Positions 1-8,074 of a DNA stretch of 64,000 nucleotides are shown here, one piece after another. Location of the stretch: positions 66,855 through 130,854 of the forward strand of contig JAFZFX010000005.1 of assembly GCA_017555695.1 (NCBI GenBank), read 5' to 3'. The translations under genes were made by a program, and so were the position numbers. Each line of letters starts with the position of its first letter. Position 1 is the first letter of the stretch. Below the pieces are notes generated by a model. That model did no database searches. It was not told the DNA's origin and saw only the letters and a list, made by a program, of their open reading frames with translations. This DNA is from Alistipes sp. GTDB taxonomy: Bacteria > Bacteroidota > Bacteroidia > Bacteroidales > Rikenellaceae.

Positions 1-172
1 CTTTGTGGTAGCCAATATGGTGAATTGGTATGCAATAATTAGGTTTGCAGCACCGTGGTATGAGATATTCACGCAGATAGGTTATGTTGTCGTAACTACC
101 CTGGTCTTCTATCTCTTGATTCTGATTCTTCGACTTGCGCAAAAGTTGATTGTTTATCTGAAACAAAAGTAG
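1..172 (+). CDS. C-terminal end of a membrane protein (partial, 5' end outside window)
   Basis: An open frame runs in from the left edge and stops with TAG at 170-172, giving 56 residues. It contains a strongly hydrophobic stretch (around VVVTTLVFYLLILIL) and a basic tail ending LKQK, so it looks like the last membrane helix of an integral inner-membrane protein with a cytoplasmic C-terminus. The ApbE gene starts only 8 bases after its stop, so the two are probably cotranscribed and possibly translationally coupled. A membrane flavoprotein or redox partner of ApbE would fit this position, but nothing in the visible residues identifies the family. Confidence 0.6.
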   Translation, partial: FVVANMVNWYAIIRFAAPWYEIFTQIGYVVVTTLVFYLLILILRLAQKLIVYLKQK

Positions 173-180
173 AACGCACC

Positions 181-1077
181 GTGGCAGAGATAACCTTCAG
201 TCAAAAAAATCCCGCCTATCCACTGATGTGTGCATCGTTTCGTGCAATGCATACGAAGGTGGAACTGTTGGCTGTGGGTGTGGATGACGAGAAGGGGCGT
301 GATTTGATGCAGAGAGCCGAGGCTGAAGTCAGGCGTCTGGAGCGTCTGCTCAGTTGTCACGACGACGCAAGTCCCTTGTCGGCGCTGAACTCGTTGGCTT
401 GGGAGCAGAGTGTGGAGGCAGAGGACGAACTCTATATGGTGCTGGAGTTGTGCGAGACCTTCCGCCGTGCGACATACGGATACTTTGATGTGACGGCTAT
501 GTGTAGCGAGACGGATGGTGTGATGTCGCTTGCGGGCGGTTATTCTTTGGACGCAAAGCACCATAGCGTTAGGTTCTGTCGTAAGGGCGTAAAGATTGAT
601 CTTGGCGGTTTTGCCAAGGGTTACGCGCTGGATTGTATAAAGCGTATGTCTCAGCAGGAGGGCATAACGCAGGGCGTTATTAACTTCGGCAATAGTTCGA
701 TAGCCGCGTTGGGGCATCATCCCTATGGCGAGTGGTGGCCAATAGGCATTGAGCATCGTATGGTAAAGTCGGCGCTGGCACAAGAGGTGAGATTAGCCGA
801 CAGTGCAATGTCGATATCGGGTCGCTCTGAGGCGGGCGAATACCATATTATCGACCCGCATACGGGAAGTCGTGTTGCGGGCGAGGAGTTGATACTTATC
901 GAGGGGCGCTCGGCGTTGGTCTGTGAAGTGTTATCTACTGCGTTGTATGCAGCACCGAGGGCTAAGCGAGCCGATATAATGTCGCAATACGACGGATATC
1001 GTGCCTCGGAGATAGTGTGTCGCCGCGATGGTACTACCGAGTGCCGAGTGGTGGGCGCAACAGTGGTTGAGAAATAA
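181..1077 (+). CDS. apbE: FAD:protein FMN transferase (ApbE family)
   Basis: This 298-residue protein is recognised by the ApbE signature IDLGGFAKGYALD (about residues 139-151, the FAD-binding part) and by YHIIDPHTG (about 221-229, the Mg/active-site loop). ApbE enzymes move FMN from FAD onto a Thr of target proteins such as NQR/RNF subunits or FMN-binding domain proteins. Most bacterial ApbE are exported lipoproteins. This one has no visible signal peptide or lipobox, so a cytoplasmic location is inferred. The GTG start at 181 sits 8 bases after the preceding stop; an in-frame ATG at 229 is an alternative that would still keep the conserved core. It is the second gene of a tight run reaching to about 5419. 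Confidence 0.88.
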   Translation: MAEITFSQKNPAYPLMCASFRAMHTKVELLAVGVDDEKGRDLMQRAEAEVRRLERLLSCHDDASPLSALNSLAWEQSVEAEDELYMVLELCETFRRATYGYFDVTAMCSETDGVMSLAGGYSLDAKHHSVRFCRKGVKIDLGGFAKGYALDCIKRMSQQEGITQGVINFGNSSIAALGHHPYGEWWPIGIEHRMVKSALAQEVRLADSAMSISGRSEAGEYHIIDPHTGSRVAGEELILIEGRSALVCEVLSTALYAAPRAKRADIMSQYDGYRASEIVCRRDGTTECRVVGATVVEK

Positions 1078-1097
1078 AAGAAAAACTATATAACCCA

Positions 1098-2399
1098 ATG
1101 AATAGAAAAGAGTTTTTGGCCGATTGTGGCAAAAAGGGATTGGCAGGAGTAGCATTGTCGCTCTTTCCGTGGCTGGAGTCTTGCAGCGAGAAGGCACAAC
1201 AGGAGGTAAAGGGCGAGAAGGCCCGCATAGGTATGATTGGTACGGGCTCACGCGGTTTGTACCATATTAAGAATCTGTTGAGAATGCCCAATGTCGAGAT
1301 GGTGGCTCTGTGTGATGACTATCGTCCCCATCTGGAGAATGCTGCGCAGTACTATCCCAATGCAAAGTTATATGATGACTATCGTAAGTTGTTGGAGGAT
1401 AAGAGTGTTGATGGCGTAATCGTGACAACTCCGCTCTACCTTCACGGTCGTATAACTATGGATGCACTGCGTGCTGGCAAGAGGGTATTCTGTGAGAAGT
1501 CGATGGCCTTTACCCTTGACGAGGCGCTGGATGTATATAACTGCCGCAAGGAGATGAATGGTGTGCTGTTGATTGGTCAGCAGCGATTGTTCGACCCGAA
1601 GTATGCTCGTGCTATGCAGATGATTCACGAGGGTAAAATCGGCAAGGTCGTGGGTGTTAGAAACTATTGGTACCGCAATAACGATTGGCGTCGCGAGGTG
1701 CCTTCGCCTGAGTTGGAGCGCAGAATCAACTGGCGTCTTTATAGTGAGTATTCTCGCGGTCTGATGACCGAGTTGGCGTGCCACCATCTGCAGAATGGCT
1801 CGTGGGCTATGGGTATGTTGCCCGAGAAGGTTATGGGCTCGGGTAGTCTGTTGCATTGGAATAAGGATGGCCGCGATGTTTACGATGCTGTCAGCGCTAT
1901 ATTTACCTACCCGAATGGTGTGAATATGACCTTCGAGTCGATTATCTCTAATAAGCACTTCGGTATGGGTGAGCAGATTTTGGGTACAGAGGGTACTATC
2001 GACCTTGTGACTTGTATGCGTTACACCGATGAGCCTGCACCGAAGGGTAGCGGTATGCATCAGTTGGTGGCTCAGATTGAGAATGGCGTAATGAGTAACT
2101 CTGTATTTGCTGGTACAAGCTGGGCTGCCGAGACAAGTTCGTTGGCCCCTGGTATCCCTATTATGGATAATGTAACAATATCGACGGGCGAGAGTACCGT
2201 TGGTGCCGAGGCCGATGGCTCTATCGAGATTATGGAGGCCTTCGTCCACGCAGTGATTACGGGTAAGCAGCCCGAAAAGGTGTTGGAGGAGTCATACTAC
2301 GCTACGCAGTTCGCTCTGTTGGCTGACAAGGCTATGCACGAGAATGCTATCTTGACACTCGACGAGAAGTACAGAGTGCCGTACGAGCCGATGAAGTAA
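1098..2399 (+). CDS. Gfo/Idh/MocA family oxidoreductase, probable lipoprotein
   Basis: A 433-residue protein with an N-terminal Rossmann fold: the dinucleotide motif IGMIGTGSRG lies about residues 43-52 and the family motif VFCEKSMAFT (EKP-like loop) about residue 130. The C-terminal half matches the alpha/beta substrate domain of this NAD(P)-dependent sugar oxidoreductase family. The N-terminus (MNRKEFLADCGKKG, hydrophobic stretch, then LESCS near residue 30) resembles a Tat-like or lipoprotein export signal lacking the full twin arginine. Bacteroidales export many such proteins, and some (GH109) are glycosidases, but I see no GH109-specific feature. Substrate unknown. It lies 20 bases after apbE and 23 bases before the UbiD gene, consistent with one operon. 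Confidence 0.82.
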   Translation: MNRKEFLADCGKKGLAGVALSLFPWLESCSEKAQQEVKGEKARIGMIGTGSRGLYHIKNLLRMPNVEMVALCDDYRPHLENAAQYYPNAKLYDDYRKLLEDKSVDGVIVTTPLYLHGRITMDALRAGKRVFCEKSMAFTLDEALDVYNCRKEMNGVLLIGQQRLFDPKYARAMQMIHEGKIGKVVGVRNYWYRNNDWRREVPSPELERRINWRLYSEYSRGLMTELACHHLQNGSWAMGMLPEKVMGSGSLLHWNKDGRDVYDAVSAIFTYPNGVNMTFESIISNKHFGMGEQILGTEGTIDLVTCMRYTDEPAPKGSGMHQLVAQIENGVMSNSVFAGTSWAAETSSLAPGIPIMDNVTISTGESTVGAEADGSIEIMEAFVHAVITGKQPEKVLEESYYATQFALLADKAMHENAILTLDEKYRVPYEPMK

Positions 2400-2422
2400 A
2401 TACCATATATATAATATAAGTT

Positions 2423-4276
2423 ATGTATAAAAACCTGCGAGAATATATCGACCGTCTGGAGCGCGAGGGGGAGTTGGTAAGGGTTAAGACGCCTGTATCG
2501 ACTCGCTTTGAGATTGCCGAAATTACCGACCGCGTTGTAAAGTCGGATGGCGGCGGCAAGGCTCTGCTCTTTGAGAATACCGATGCGGAGTTCCCCGTTG
2601 TAACCAATATGATGGGCTCGAAGCGCAGGATGGCTATGGCCCTGGGTGTCGAGCGACTAGAGGAGATTGGCGACAGAATATCTGCGCTGCTCGGTGACGC
2701 GCTCTCGCCAAAGGCCACGCTGTGGGATAAGATGAAGATGCTGCCATTGCTGGCCGATGTGGCGAAGTGGTTTCCGCAGAGCGTTTCGGGACGAGGCGAA
2801 TGTCAGCAGGTTGTGTGGAGTGGCGACGAAGTGGATTTGGAGCGCCTGCCGCTGCTACATTCGTGGGAGTGTGATGGTGGTGCATTTGTCACCTTGCCGA
2901 TGGTGAACACCATCGACCCCGAAACGGGTATGCGTAATGTGGGAATGTATCGTATGCAACGCTTCGACAAGCGTACTACTGGTATGCACTGGCATATACA
3001 CAAGACGGGCGCACGACACTACGATGCCTACAAGCGATTGGGGCAGAAGATGCCCGTCGTGGTGGCTTTGGGTGGTGATCCCGCCTACACTTATGCCGCT
3101 ACGGCTCCTATGCCTGATAATATGGACGAGTATCTGTTGGCTGGATTCCTGCGACAGAAGCCCGTCAAGTTGGTCAAGGCTCTTACTTGCGATATACGCA
3201 TCCCTGCAGATTGCGATTTTGTAATCGAGGGTTATGTAGATCCCGCCGAGGAGAAGGTTATAGAGGGTGATTTCGGCGATCATACTGGATTCTACTCATT
3301 GAAAGATCTTTATCCGAAGTTCCATGTCACTTGCATCACTCATCGCCAAGATGCCATATATCCTGCGACGGTGGTTGGTGTACCTCCGCAGGAGGATGCC
3401 TACATCTCGGAGGCTACAGAAAAGATATTCCTCGCACCTATCCGTTTGGCTGTGCAGCCAGAGATTAAGGATTTGTGGATGCCCGTGGAGGGTACTTCGC
3501 ACAATATTGCAGTAGTGTCAATCGAGCAGCGTTATCAAGGACAGGCGCACAAGGTTGCGCAGTCGTTGTGGGGTGCTGGTCAGATGATGTTTAATAAATA
3601 CCTCGTTGTGGCAGATGCGGCGGCTAATATTCGCTCTATTAAGTGTCTGGGCGCCTTGTTGCGTCGCATCGATGTAAAGCGTGATGTGATTCGTGCTGAG
3701 GGTATATTGGATGTGCTGGATCACGCAACGGCAACTCTTGGTTTTGGCGGAAAGTTGGCCTTCGACCTAACTTCTGTGAGCGCAGACTCTGCCGTAGAGC
3801 CGATAGAGGCGCCTCGCCGTGCAGTGCCTTATGGTGGGGTGGAGTTGTTCGATGCCCGCTATGTAGAGGAGTATGCCCTGTTGATATTGTATGCAGCGGC
3901 GGATAGACCCGTAGAGGTGGATGTGGAGGCTTATCTAAGCCATAATAATATATATGGTATAAAGTATGTCGCTCTGTTTGACTATCAGGCGGCTGGTGCG
4001 ATGCAGCCGAGCGATTTGTTGTGGCTGGCGGCAGCGAATACCGACCCTCGACGCGATGTTAAGTTGTTGTCGGGTGGCGAGTTGTTGTTCGACGCCCGCA
4101 GTAAGCATCCGTCTGTTGATGGTAATCCCCGACGATTCCCCAATGTGGTGATGTCGGCTGTCGATACCATAAAATTGGTGGACGAGCGCTGGGCGGAGTA
4201 TGGCTTGGGCGAAAAGTTGGAGTCGCCGTCGCGCCGTTATCGTAAATTGTGGCTTTCGCCAAAGGCCGAGTGGTAG
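2423..4276 (+). CDS. UbiD family decarboxylase (menaquinone-type)
   Basis: The 617-residue product has the UbiD fold: N-terminal MYKNLREYIDRLEREGEL, a central LPLLHSWECDGGAFVTLP block, and the conserved EGDFGDHTG segment (about residues 281-289) that holds the catalytic acid region of these prenylated-FMN enzymes. UbiD proteins reversibly decarboxylate aromatic or alpha,beta-unsaturated acids and need prFMN made by UbiX, which is not in this window. The length (over 600 residues against about 490 for E. coli UbiD) matches the long Bacteroidota group annotated as menaquinone biosynthesis decarboxylase; the true substrate is an inference. It sits 23 bases after the oxidoreductase and 27 bases before the HhH gene. 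Confidence 0.85.
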   Translation: MYKNLREYIDRLEREGELVRVKTPVSTRFEIAEITDRVVKSDGGGKALLFENTDAEFPVVTNMMGSKRRMAMALGVERLEEIGDRISALLGDALSPKATLWDKMKMLPLLADVAKWFPQSVSGRGECQQVVWSGDEVDLERLPLLHSWECDGGAFVTLPMVNTIDPETGMRNVGMYRMQRFDKRTTGMHWHIHKTGARHYDAYKRLGQKMPVVVALGGDPAYTYAATAPMPDNMDEYLLAGFLRQKPVKLVKALTCDIRIPADCDFVIEGYVDPAEEKVIEGDFGDHTGFYSLKDLYPKFHVTCITHRQDAIYPATVVGVPPQEDAYISEATEKIFLAPIRLAVQPEIKDLWMPVEGTSHNIAVVSIEQRYQGQAHKVAQSLWGAGQMMFNKYLVVADAAANIRSIKCLGALLRRIDVKRDVIRAEGILDVLDHATATLGFGGKLAFDLTSVSADSAVEPIEAPRRAVPYGGVELFDARYVEEYALLILYAAADRPVEVDVEAYLSHNNIYGIKYVALFDYQAAGAMQPSDLLWLAAANTDPRRDVKLLSGGELLFDARSKHPSVDGNPRRFPNVVMSAVDTIKLVDERWAEYGLGEKLESPSRRYRKLWLSPKAEW

Positions 4277-4303
4277 TTGGCGAGGGCGTAAATCTCTGAT
4301 TAT

Positions 4304-5419
4304 ATGAGACTCTTTACCGAGGAGCAGCGTCGTGGAGTTGTGGTGGTCTTGCCGCTGCTGGCTGTCGTTGTGTTGCTCTCTGTTTTGGCTGAGCGCAGTG
4401 AGTGGCGCAAGCTGTCGGAGAGAGAGCAGTCGGAGGTAGAGATTGCGGAAGAGAAGACTCTTTCGCCGTTCGACCCCAATAGTTTCGAGTATGAGCAGTT
4501 GCGTGAGGCTGGTTTGTCGGTTGAGGTTGCTGCAGGAATTGTCAGGTGGCGACAGTATGGCAAGGTCTATAGAGTCAAAGAGGATATCGCCCTGGTGAGT
4601 GGTGTTACAGATTCGATCTATGCGCAACTAAAGCCATATATCATCATTGCCGATTCGCTTGCTCCGAAACCAAAGGAGTCCTCTGATTACGAAAATAAGA
4701 GAGAGTATAGAGCCACATCAAGGGCGAACAACAAACCTGCCGCAAAACAGGAGATCGCTATGCAACCCTTTATGATTGATACTGCCTCGGTTGAGTATCT
4801 GTCACAAATAGGTTTTACTGCAAAGCAAGCTGCGGCGTTGATAAAGTACCGTGACGCCATAGGCGGTATCTCTTCGGTCGAGGAATTGAGTGCTTGCTAT
4901 GTGGTGAGCGAGCAGATGGCAGAGAGGCTGGCGTCATATGTTATATTTTCGGAGAAGAAGAGCAAAACGGAGGCTGTGAGCCCGAGTCAGCCCATAGCGG
5001 AAAAACGCAAGATTGAGATAAATTCAGCCGACTCTGTGGCGCTTGTTGCTGTTGATGGCATTGGTCCAAAGAGCGCTGCGGATATACTCCGTTACCGCGA
5101 ATTATTGGGCGGATACCACTCAATTGAGCAATTATCGGAGGTAAAAACTGTCACAGAGCAGAATTATAATAAATTTTTTAAAGAATTTTGCTGCGATAGT
5201 TGCAAAATATCGAAAATTGATATTAACTTTGCGAGTCCTAAAGATTTGGAGCGTCATCCCTATGTGTCGGCGCGAGTCTTGAGGCGTATAGTTAAACAAC
5301 GACAATTGAAAGGAGGTTGGAGTAAAATCGAAGAGATGATTGAACAAGACATACTATCAAAGGATGAGGCCGAGCGATTGGCCCCGTATCTTCGATTTGA
5401 GCGTAAGACCACCGAGTAG
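4304..5419 (+). CDS. Membrane-anchored protein with four helix-hairpin-helix repeats (ComEA-like)
   Basis: The 371-residue protein begins with a short basic cytoplasmic tail and one membrane helix (about residues 7-27, VVVVLPLLAVVVLLSVL). The rest carries four ComEA-type helix-hairpin-helix units of about 55 residues, near 45-105, 157-213, 237-293 and 305-363; the third has the clearest DNA-backbone hairpin, VDGIGPKSAADILRYR. In competence, ComEA captures incoming DNA at the periplasmic side. This protein has the same plan but more repeats, so extracytoplasmic DNA binding is a reasonable inference without proof of uptake. It is the last gene of the run that begins before position 1; no clear terminator follows. 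Confidence 0.75.
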   Translation: MRLFTEEQRRGVVVVLPLLAVVVLLSVLAERSEWRKLSEREQSEVEIAEEKTLSPFDPNSFEYEQLREAGLSVEVAAGIVRWRQYGKVYRVKEDIALVSGVTDSIYAQLKPYIIIADSLAPKPKESSDYENKREYRATSRANNKPAAKQEIAMQPFMIDTASVEYLSQIGFTAKQAAALIKYRDAIGGISSVEELSACYVVSEQMAERLASYVIFSEKKSKTEAVSPSQPIAEKRKIEINSADSVALVAVDGIGPKSAADILRYRELLGGYHSIEQLSEVKTVTEQNYNKFFKEFCCDSCKISKIDINFASPKDLERHPYVSARVLRRIVKQRQLKGGWSKIEEMIEQDILSKDEAERLAPYLRFERKTTE

Positions 5420-5431
5420 TTGATATTTTTA

Positions 5432-5483
5432 GGCAATGGTGCAACGGATGTAGCGCCAGCCACAGCACAAAAAATGGGGGGGG
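5432..5483 (+). promoter_or_regulatory. Possible structured rpsU leader: hairpin plus G8 tract
   Basis: Between the HhH stop (5419) and rpsU (5582), bases 5437-5442 pair with 5453-5458 and, outside a two-base bulge, 5432-5434 pair with 5459-5461, giving a 9-bp GC-rich hairpin. A run of eight G residues follows at 5476-5483, then an A-rich stretch up to the start codon. There is no T-tract, so it is not an ordinary terminator. A role in autoregulation of the ribosomal protein gene is a guess. Confidence 0.3.
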
Positions 5484-5581
5484 CAAGAAATTGCGATAGG
5501 GAAAATGAGAAAGTCGCAGAGGTTGCCGAGACCCGAAAAAAAGAAAAAATTATAAACAATAAAAATAAAAAATTAGGAATT

Positions 5582-5773
5582 ATGATTATTATGCCGGTTA
5601 AGGAGGGCGAGAACATTGAGAAGGCCCTTAAGAAGTTTAAGCGTAAGTATGAGCGTACAGGTGTTTTGAAGGAGTTGCGTCGTCGTCAGTACTTCACAAA
5701 GCCCTCGATTGCAAAGCGTGAGCAGATGCAGCGTGCAATCTATGTAGAGCACACATACCGCTTGGAGGAGTAA
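5582..5773 (+). CDS. rpsU: 30S ribosomal protein bS21
   Basis: A 63-residue, very basic protein with the bS21 core KEGENIEKALKKFKRKYERTG followed by LKELRRRQ. It binds the 30S platform near the 3' end of 16S rRNA. The open frame extends upstream to 5420, but the ATG at 5582 gives MIIMPVKEGEN, matching the N-terminus of known Bacteroidales bS21 (M-I-V-V-P-V-K-E-G), so that start is chosen. In Bacteroidota ribosomes bS21 helps hide the anti-Shine-Dalgarno sequence. Here only a weak AGGA lies 3 bases before the ATG, too close to be a standard ribosome binding site. A strong terminator follows at 5797, so it is transcribed alone or as the tail of the upstream run. Confidence 0.95.
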   Translation: MIIMPVKEGENIEKALKKFKRKYERTGVLKELRRRQYFTKPSIAKREQMQRAIYVEHTYRLEE

Positions 5774-5796
5774 TACCTCGGCAATAATTTGATATT

Positions 5797-5834
5797 GAGC
5801 GCCAATCCTTTTCGGGAATGGCGCTCTTCTTTTT
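5797..5834 (+). terminator. Rho-independent terminator after rpsU
   Basis: Arms GAGCGCCA (5797-5804) and TGGCGCTC (5819-5826) pair perfectly, with an extra inner TCC/GGA pairing, and are followed by a T-rich run to 5834. Confidence 0.9.
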
Positions 5835-5939
5835 GTTTACAGAGTGGTGTTTGGCAGACAATAGCACCATTTTGGCGAGAGTTTTTTCGCTGTTGCACAA
5901 AGAGATTTCACTATTAAGAAAAAAAGTAGTATCTTTACA

Positions 5940-5947
5940 CCAAATTT
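5940..5947 (+). promoter_or_regulatory. -7 promoter box for the HU-like gene operon
   Basis: TATCTTTA lies 13 bases before the ATG at 5961 and resembles the Bacteroidota -7 consensus TAnnTTTG. It follows the rpsU terminator, as expected for a new transcription unit running to secG. Confidence 0.55.
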
Positions 5948-5960
5948 ATGTATTGTTACG

Positions 5961-6794
5961 ATGATAGTAGAAATTATAGCTAAATATTTGGAGTCAAACA
6001 AGCGTCTGGTTGTTCCCAATCTCGGCACTTTTATCGTTAAGGTGGCTGGCGAGTCGGTGCTTTTTTCGGCATTGATTAAGAGCGACGATGGCATCCTGCG
6101 TAAGCTGGTCGCACAGCAGGGTATGTCCGAGGTGGAGGCTGCTGGAGTGGTGGATCGCTTTGTGTTTGAGGTTAATTACCGCTTGCAGAACGACAAGAAG
6201 TGCCCGTTGAAGGGTTTGGGCTTGTTGGTGGCTGGCGATAGTGGAGTGGTTACATTCAAATACGACTCGGCTATCGATGGCGAGAACCTCGATGGTGTGG
6301 TTGAGCGTGCAAAGCCTGAGCAGAAGGTGGAGACTCCCGTTGTAGAGGAGGTTGCAAAGCCTGCTGAGGAGCCTGTGCATGAAGTGGCTAAGGAGGAGAA
6401 GGCTGAGCAGGAGGTGTCTGAGCCCGCAGAGGTGAGCCGACCTGTTCGTCAGCGTGATAATATTGGTGATGCGAGAGTGTCGGTGTCAGCAAAGATGCGC
6501 CCCGAGAGTTATGTCAAGGGTTTGCGTTACGGCAATGGCCGCAAGGGTGCTTCGAGCCGCGACTATGGTACATCACGCCGTAGCAACAAGAGCGACATCA
6601 TTATGAAGATAGCAATCGGCGCGGCAGTCATTGCTACGCTGGCATTGGGCTATGGTCTGTACAATGATTGGCGTAACTCGCGATTCGATAGCGATTATAT
6701 CGACAACGAGCAGATTTACGAGCAGGTGCCCGAGAGCGCTGAGGGCGGAGTACGCAACCCCGACCTTGATTACATTACCCCAAAAGAGAAATAA
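5961..6794 (+). CDS. HU/CCDC81-like DNA-binding domain protein with one membrane helix
   Basis: A 277-residue protein. Residues 1 to about 95 (MIVEIIAKYLESNKRLVVPNLGTF, then a beta-rich part) match the HU-like CCDC81 domain found in Bacteroidota. A Glu/Pro/Val-rich linker (about 110-155), a basic patch rich in Arg, Gly and Ser (about 160-210), one hydrophobic helix (about 214-232, IAIGAAVIATLALGYGLY) and a 45-residue acidic tail follow. The expected topology is a cytoplasmic DNA-binding head with a periplasmic tail. Relatives often end in a peptidoglycan-binding SPOR domain, which is absent here. First gene of an operon with the sigma-54 activator, lptE and secG (20-base gap to the next). Its function is unproven. 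Confidence 0.72.
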   Translation: MIVEIIAKYLESNKRLVVPNLGTFIVKVAGESVLFSALIKSDDGILRKLVAQQGMSEVEAAGVVDRFVFEVNYRLQNDKKCPLKGLGLLVAGDSGVVTFKYDSAIDGENLDGVVERAKPEQKVETPVVEEVAKPAEEPVHEVAKEEKAEQEVSEPAEVSRPVRQRDNIGDARVSVSAKMRPESYVKGLRYGNGRKGASSRDYGTSRRSNKSDIIMKIAIGAAVIATLALGYGLYNDWRNSRFDSDYIDNEQIYEQVPESAEGGVRNPDLDYITPKEK

Positions 6795-6814
6795 CAGATA
6801 AGCAGTAGAGTGTT

Positions 6815-8041
6815 ATGGCAGATATGCAGGCAATAATGAGTGTGAAGCAGCGCTACGGAATTATTGGTAGTTCCGAAGCGATGAATCGTGCCTTGAGTGT
6901 CGCGTTGCGTGTAGCACCTACCGACTTGTCGGTGTTAGTGACGGGCGAGAGCGGCGTAGGTAAGGAGTATTTTCCGCAGATTATACACGACAACTCGGCC
7001 CGCAAGCACGCAAAATATATTGCTGTAAACTGCGGCGCTATCCCCGAGGGTACGATTGATTCTGAATTGTTCGGCCACGAGAAGGGTGCTTTTACTGGTG
7101 CAACCGAGGCTCGCAAGGGTTACTTCGAGGAGGCGGATGGCGGTACTATCTTCCTGGATGAGGTGGGTGAATTGCCCCTCTCTACGCAGGTGCGCCTGCT
7201 GCGCGTGTTGCAGTCGGGTGAGTTTATCCGTGTAGGCTCTGCGCGTGTGCAGAAGACATCTGTCAGAGTAGTTGCGGCTACAAACAACGACCTGCAGAAG
7301 GCTATTGCCGAGGGCCGTTTCCGTGAGGATTTATACTATCGACTCAATACTGTTCCCATCGTTGTGCCGCCGCTTCGTGAGCGCAAGGAGGATATCGCGC
7401 TTCTGTTCCGTAAGTTTGCTGCCGATGTGGCTGTACAGTATCGTATGCCTTCGGTGCAGCTGGATGATCAGGCCAAGGAGTTGTTGCAAAACCACTATTG
7501 GCGAGGCAATGTCCGTCAGCTGAAGAATGTGGCAGAGCGCATTTCGGCGTTGGAGACAACGCGTCAGATTACGGCAGAGGTCCTCTCTGGTTACCTTACT
7601 CCCAATCAGACATCGGCGCCCACAATGGCGTCGGGTTCATACGGTGCAGATGATCACACAACGGAGCGAGAGTTGATATACAAGATATTGTTCGATATGC
7701 GTAGCGACATCAACGACCTGAAGCGAATGTTGAGCGAGTTGATGCGTGGCGTTGGGCATAATGTCCCTTCACAACCCGTTCCGTCGGAGGTTATTGGACT
7801 GTTGCCATCGGCTGTAGTGTCGGGTGTGACACAGCAGACGGGTGATTATGCCGAGAGCGAGGAGGTGGTTGATGTGCCTCATCGTGAACTCTCGAAGGCT
7901 GATATGCAGCGTGAGCAGATTCTCAGAGCCTTGCGTAACAACCACGGCCGCAGACGCGATGCCGCCAAGGAGTTGTTCCTCTCGGAGCGCACTCTGTATC
8001 GTCGTATCAAGGAGTTGGGTATCAGCGATGAGGAGATTTAA
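6815..8041 (+). CDS. Sigma-54-dependent transcriptional activator without receiver domain
   Basis: The 408-residue protein consists of an AAA+ sigma-54 interaction domain plus a Fis-type HTH. Visible motifs are Walker A GESGVGKE (about residues 46-53), the sigma-54 contact loop GAFTGA (91-96), Walker B TIFLDEVGE, the arginine-finger region FREDLYYRLN, and a C-terminal helix-turn-helix (about 370-405, GRRRDAAKELFLSERTLYRRI). Only about 20 residues precede the ATPase domain, so there is no receiver, GAF or PAS sensor; control must come from expression level, a partner protein or the linker. It forms a run with lptE and secG, and similar gene order is familiar from other Bacteroidales. Targets unknown. 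Confidence 0.92.
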   Translation: MADMQAIMSVKQRYGIIGSSEAMNRALSVALRVAPTDLSVLVTGESGVGKEYFPQIIHDNSARKHAKYIAVNCGAIPEGTIDSELFGHEKGAFTGATEARKGYFEEADGGTIFLDEVGELPLSTQVRLLRVLQSGEFIRVGSARVQKTSVRVVAATNNDLQKAIAEGRFREDLYYRLNTVPIVVPPLRERKEDIALLFRKFAADVAVQYRMPSVQLDDQAKELLQNHYWRGNVRQLKNVAERISALETTRQITAEVLSGYLTPNQTSAPTMASGSYGADDHTTERELIYKILFDMRSDINDLKRMLSELMRGVGHNVPSQPVPSEVIGLLPSAVVSGVTQQTGDYAESEEVVDVPHRELSKADMQREQILRALRNNHGRRRDAAKELFLSERTLYRRIKELGISDEEI

Positions 8042-8074
8042 TAAGCAGAATATTTGAATAAAGCAGATAATTAA

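Noticed and set aside
1368..2249. Long minus-strand frame antisense to the Gfo/Idh/MocA gene
   Set aside because: It is the mirror of a well-supported coding gene, has no family motif, and reads as His/Thr/Leu-rich filler; similar shadows lie opposite purA (22734-23678), the DUF4832 gene and several TPR genes.
5432..5520. A tRNA-like or ncRNA gene before rpsU
   Set aside because: Only one hairpin pairs well; no cloverleaf, TTCRANY loop or CCA-like end could be drawn.
5420..5773. Longer rpsU frame starting at 5420
   Set aside because: The extra 54 residues have no resemblance to bS21, cross a G8 run and a hairpin, and the known bS21 N-terminus begins at 5582.
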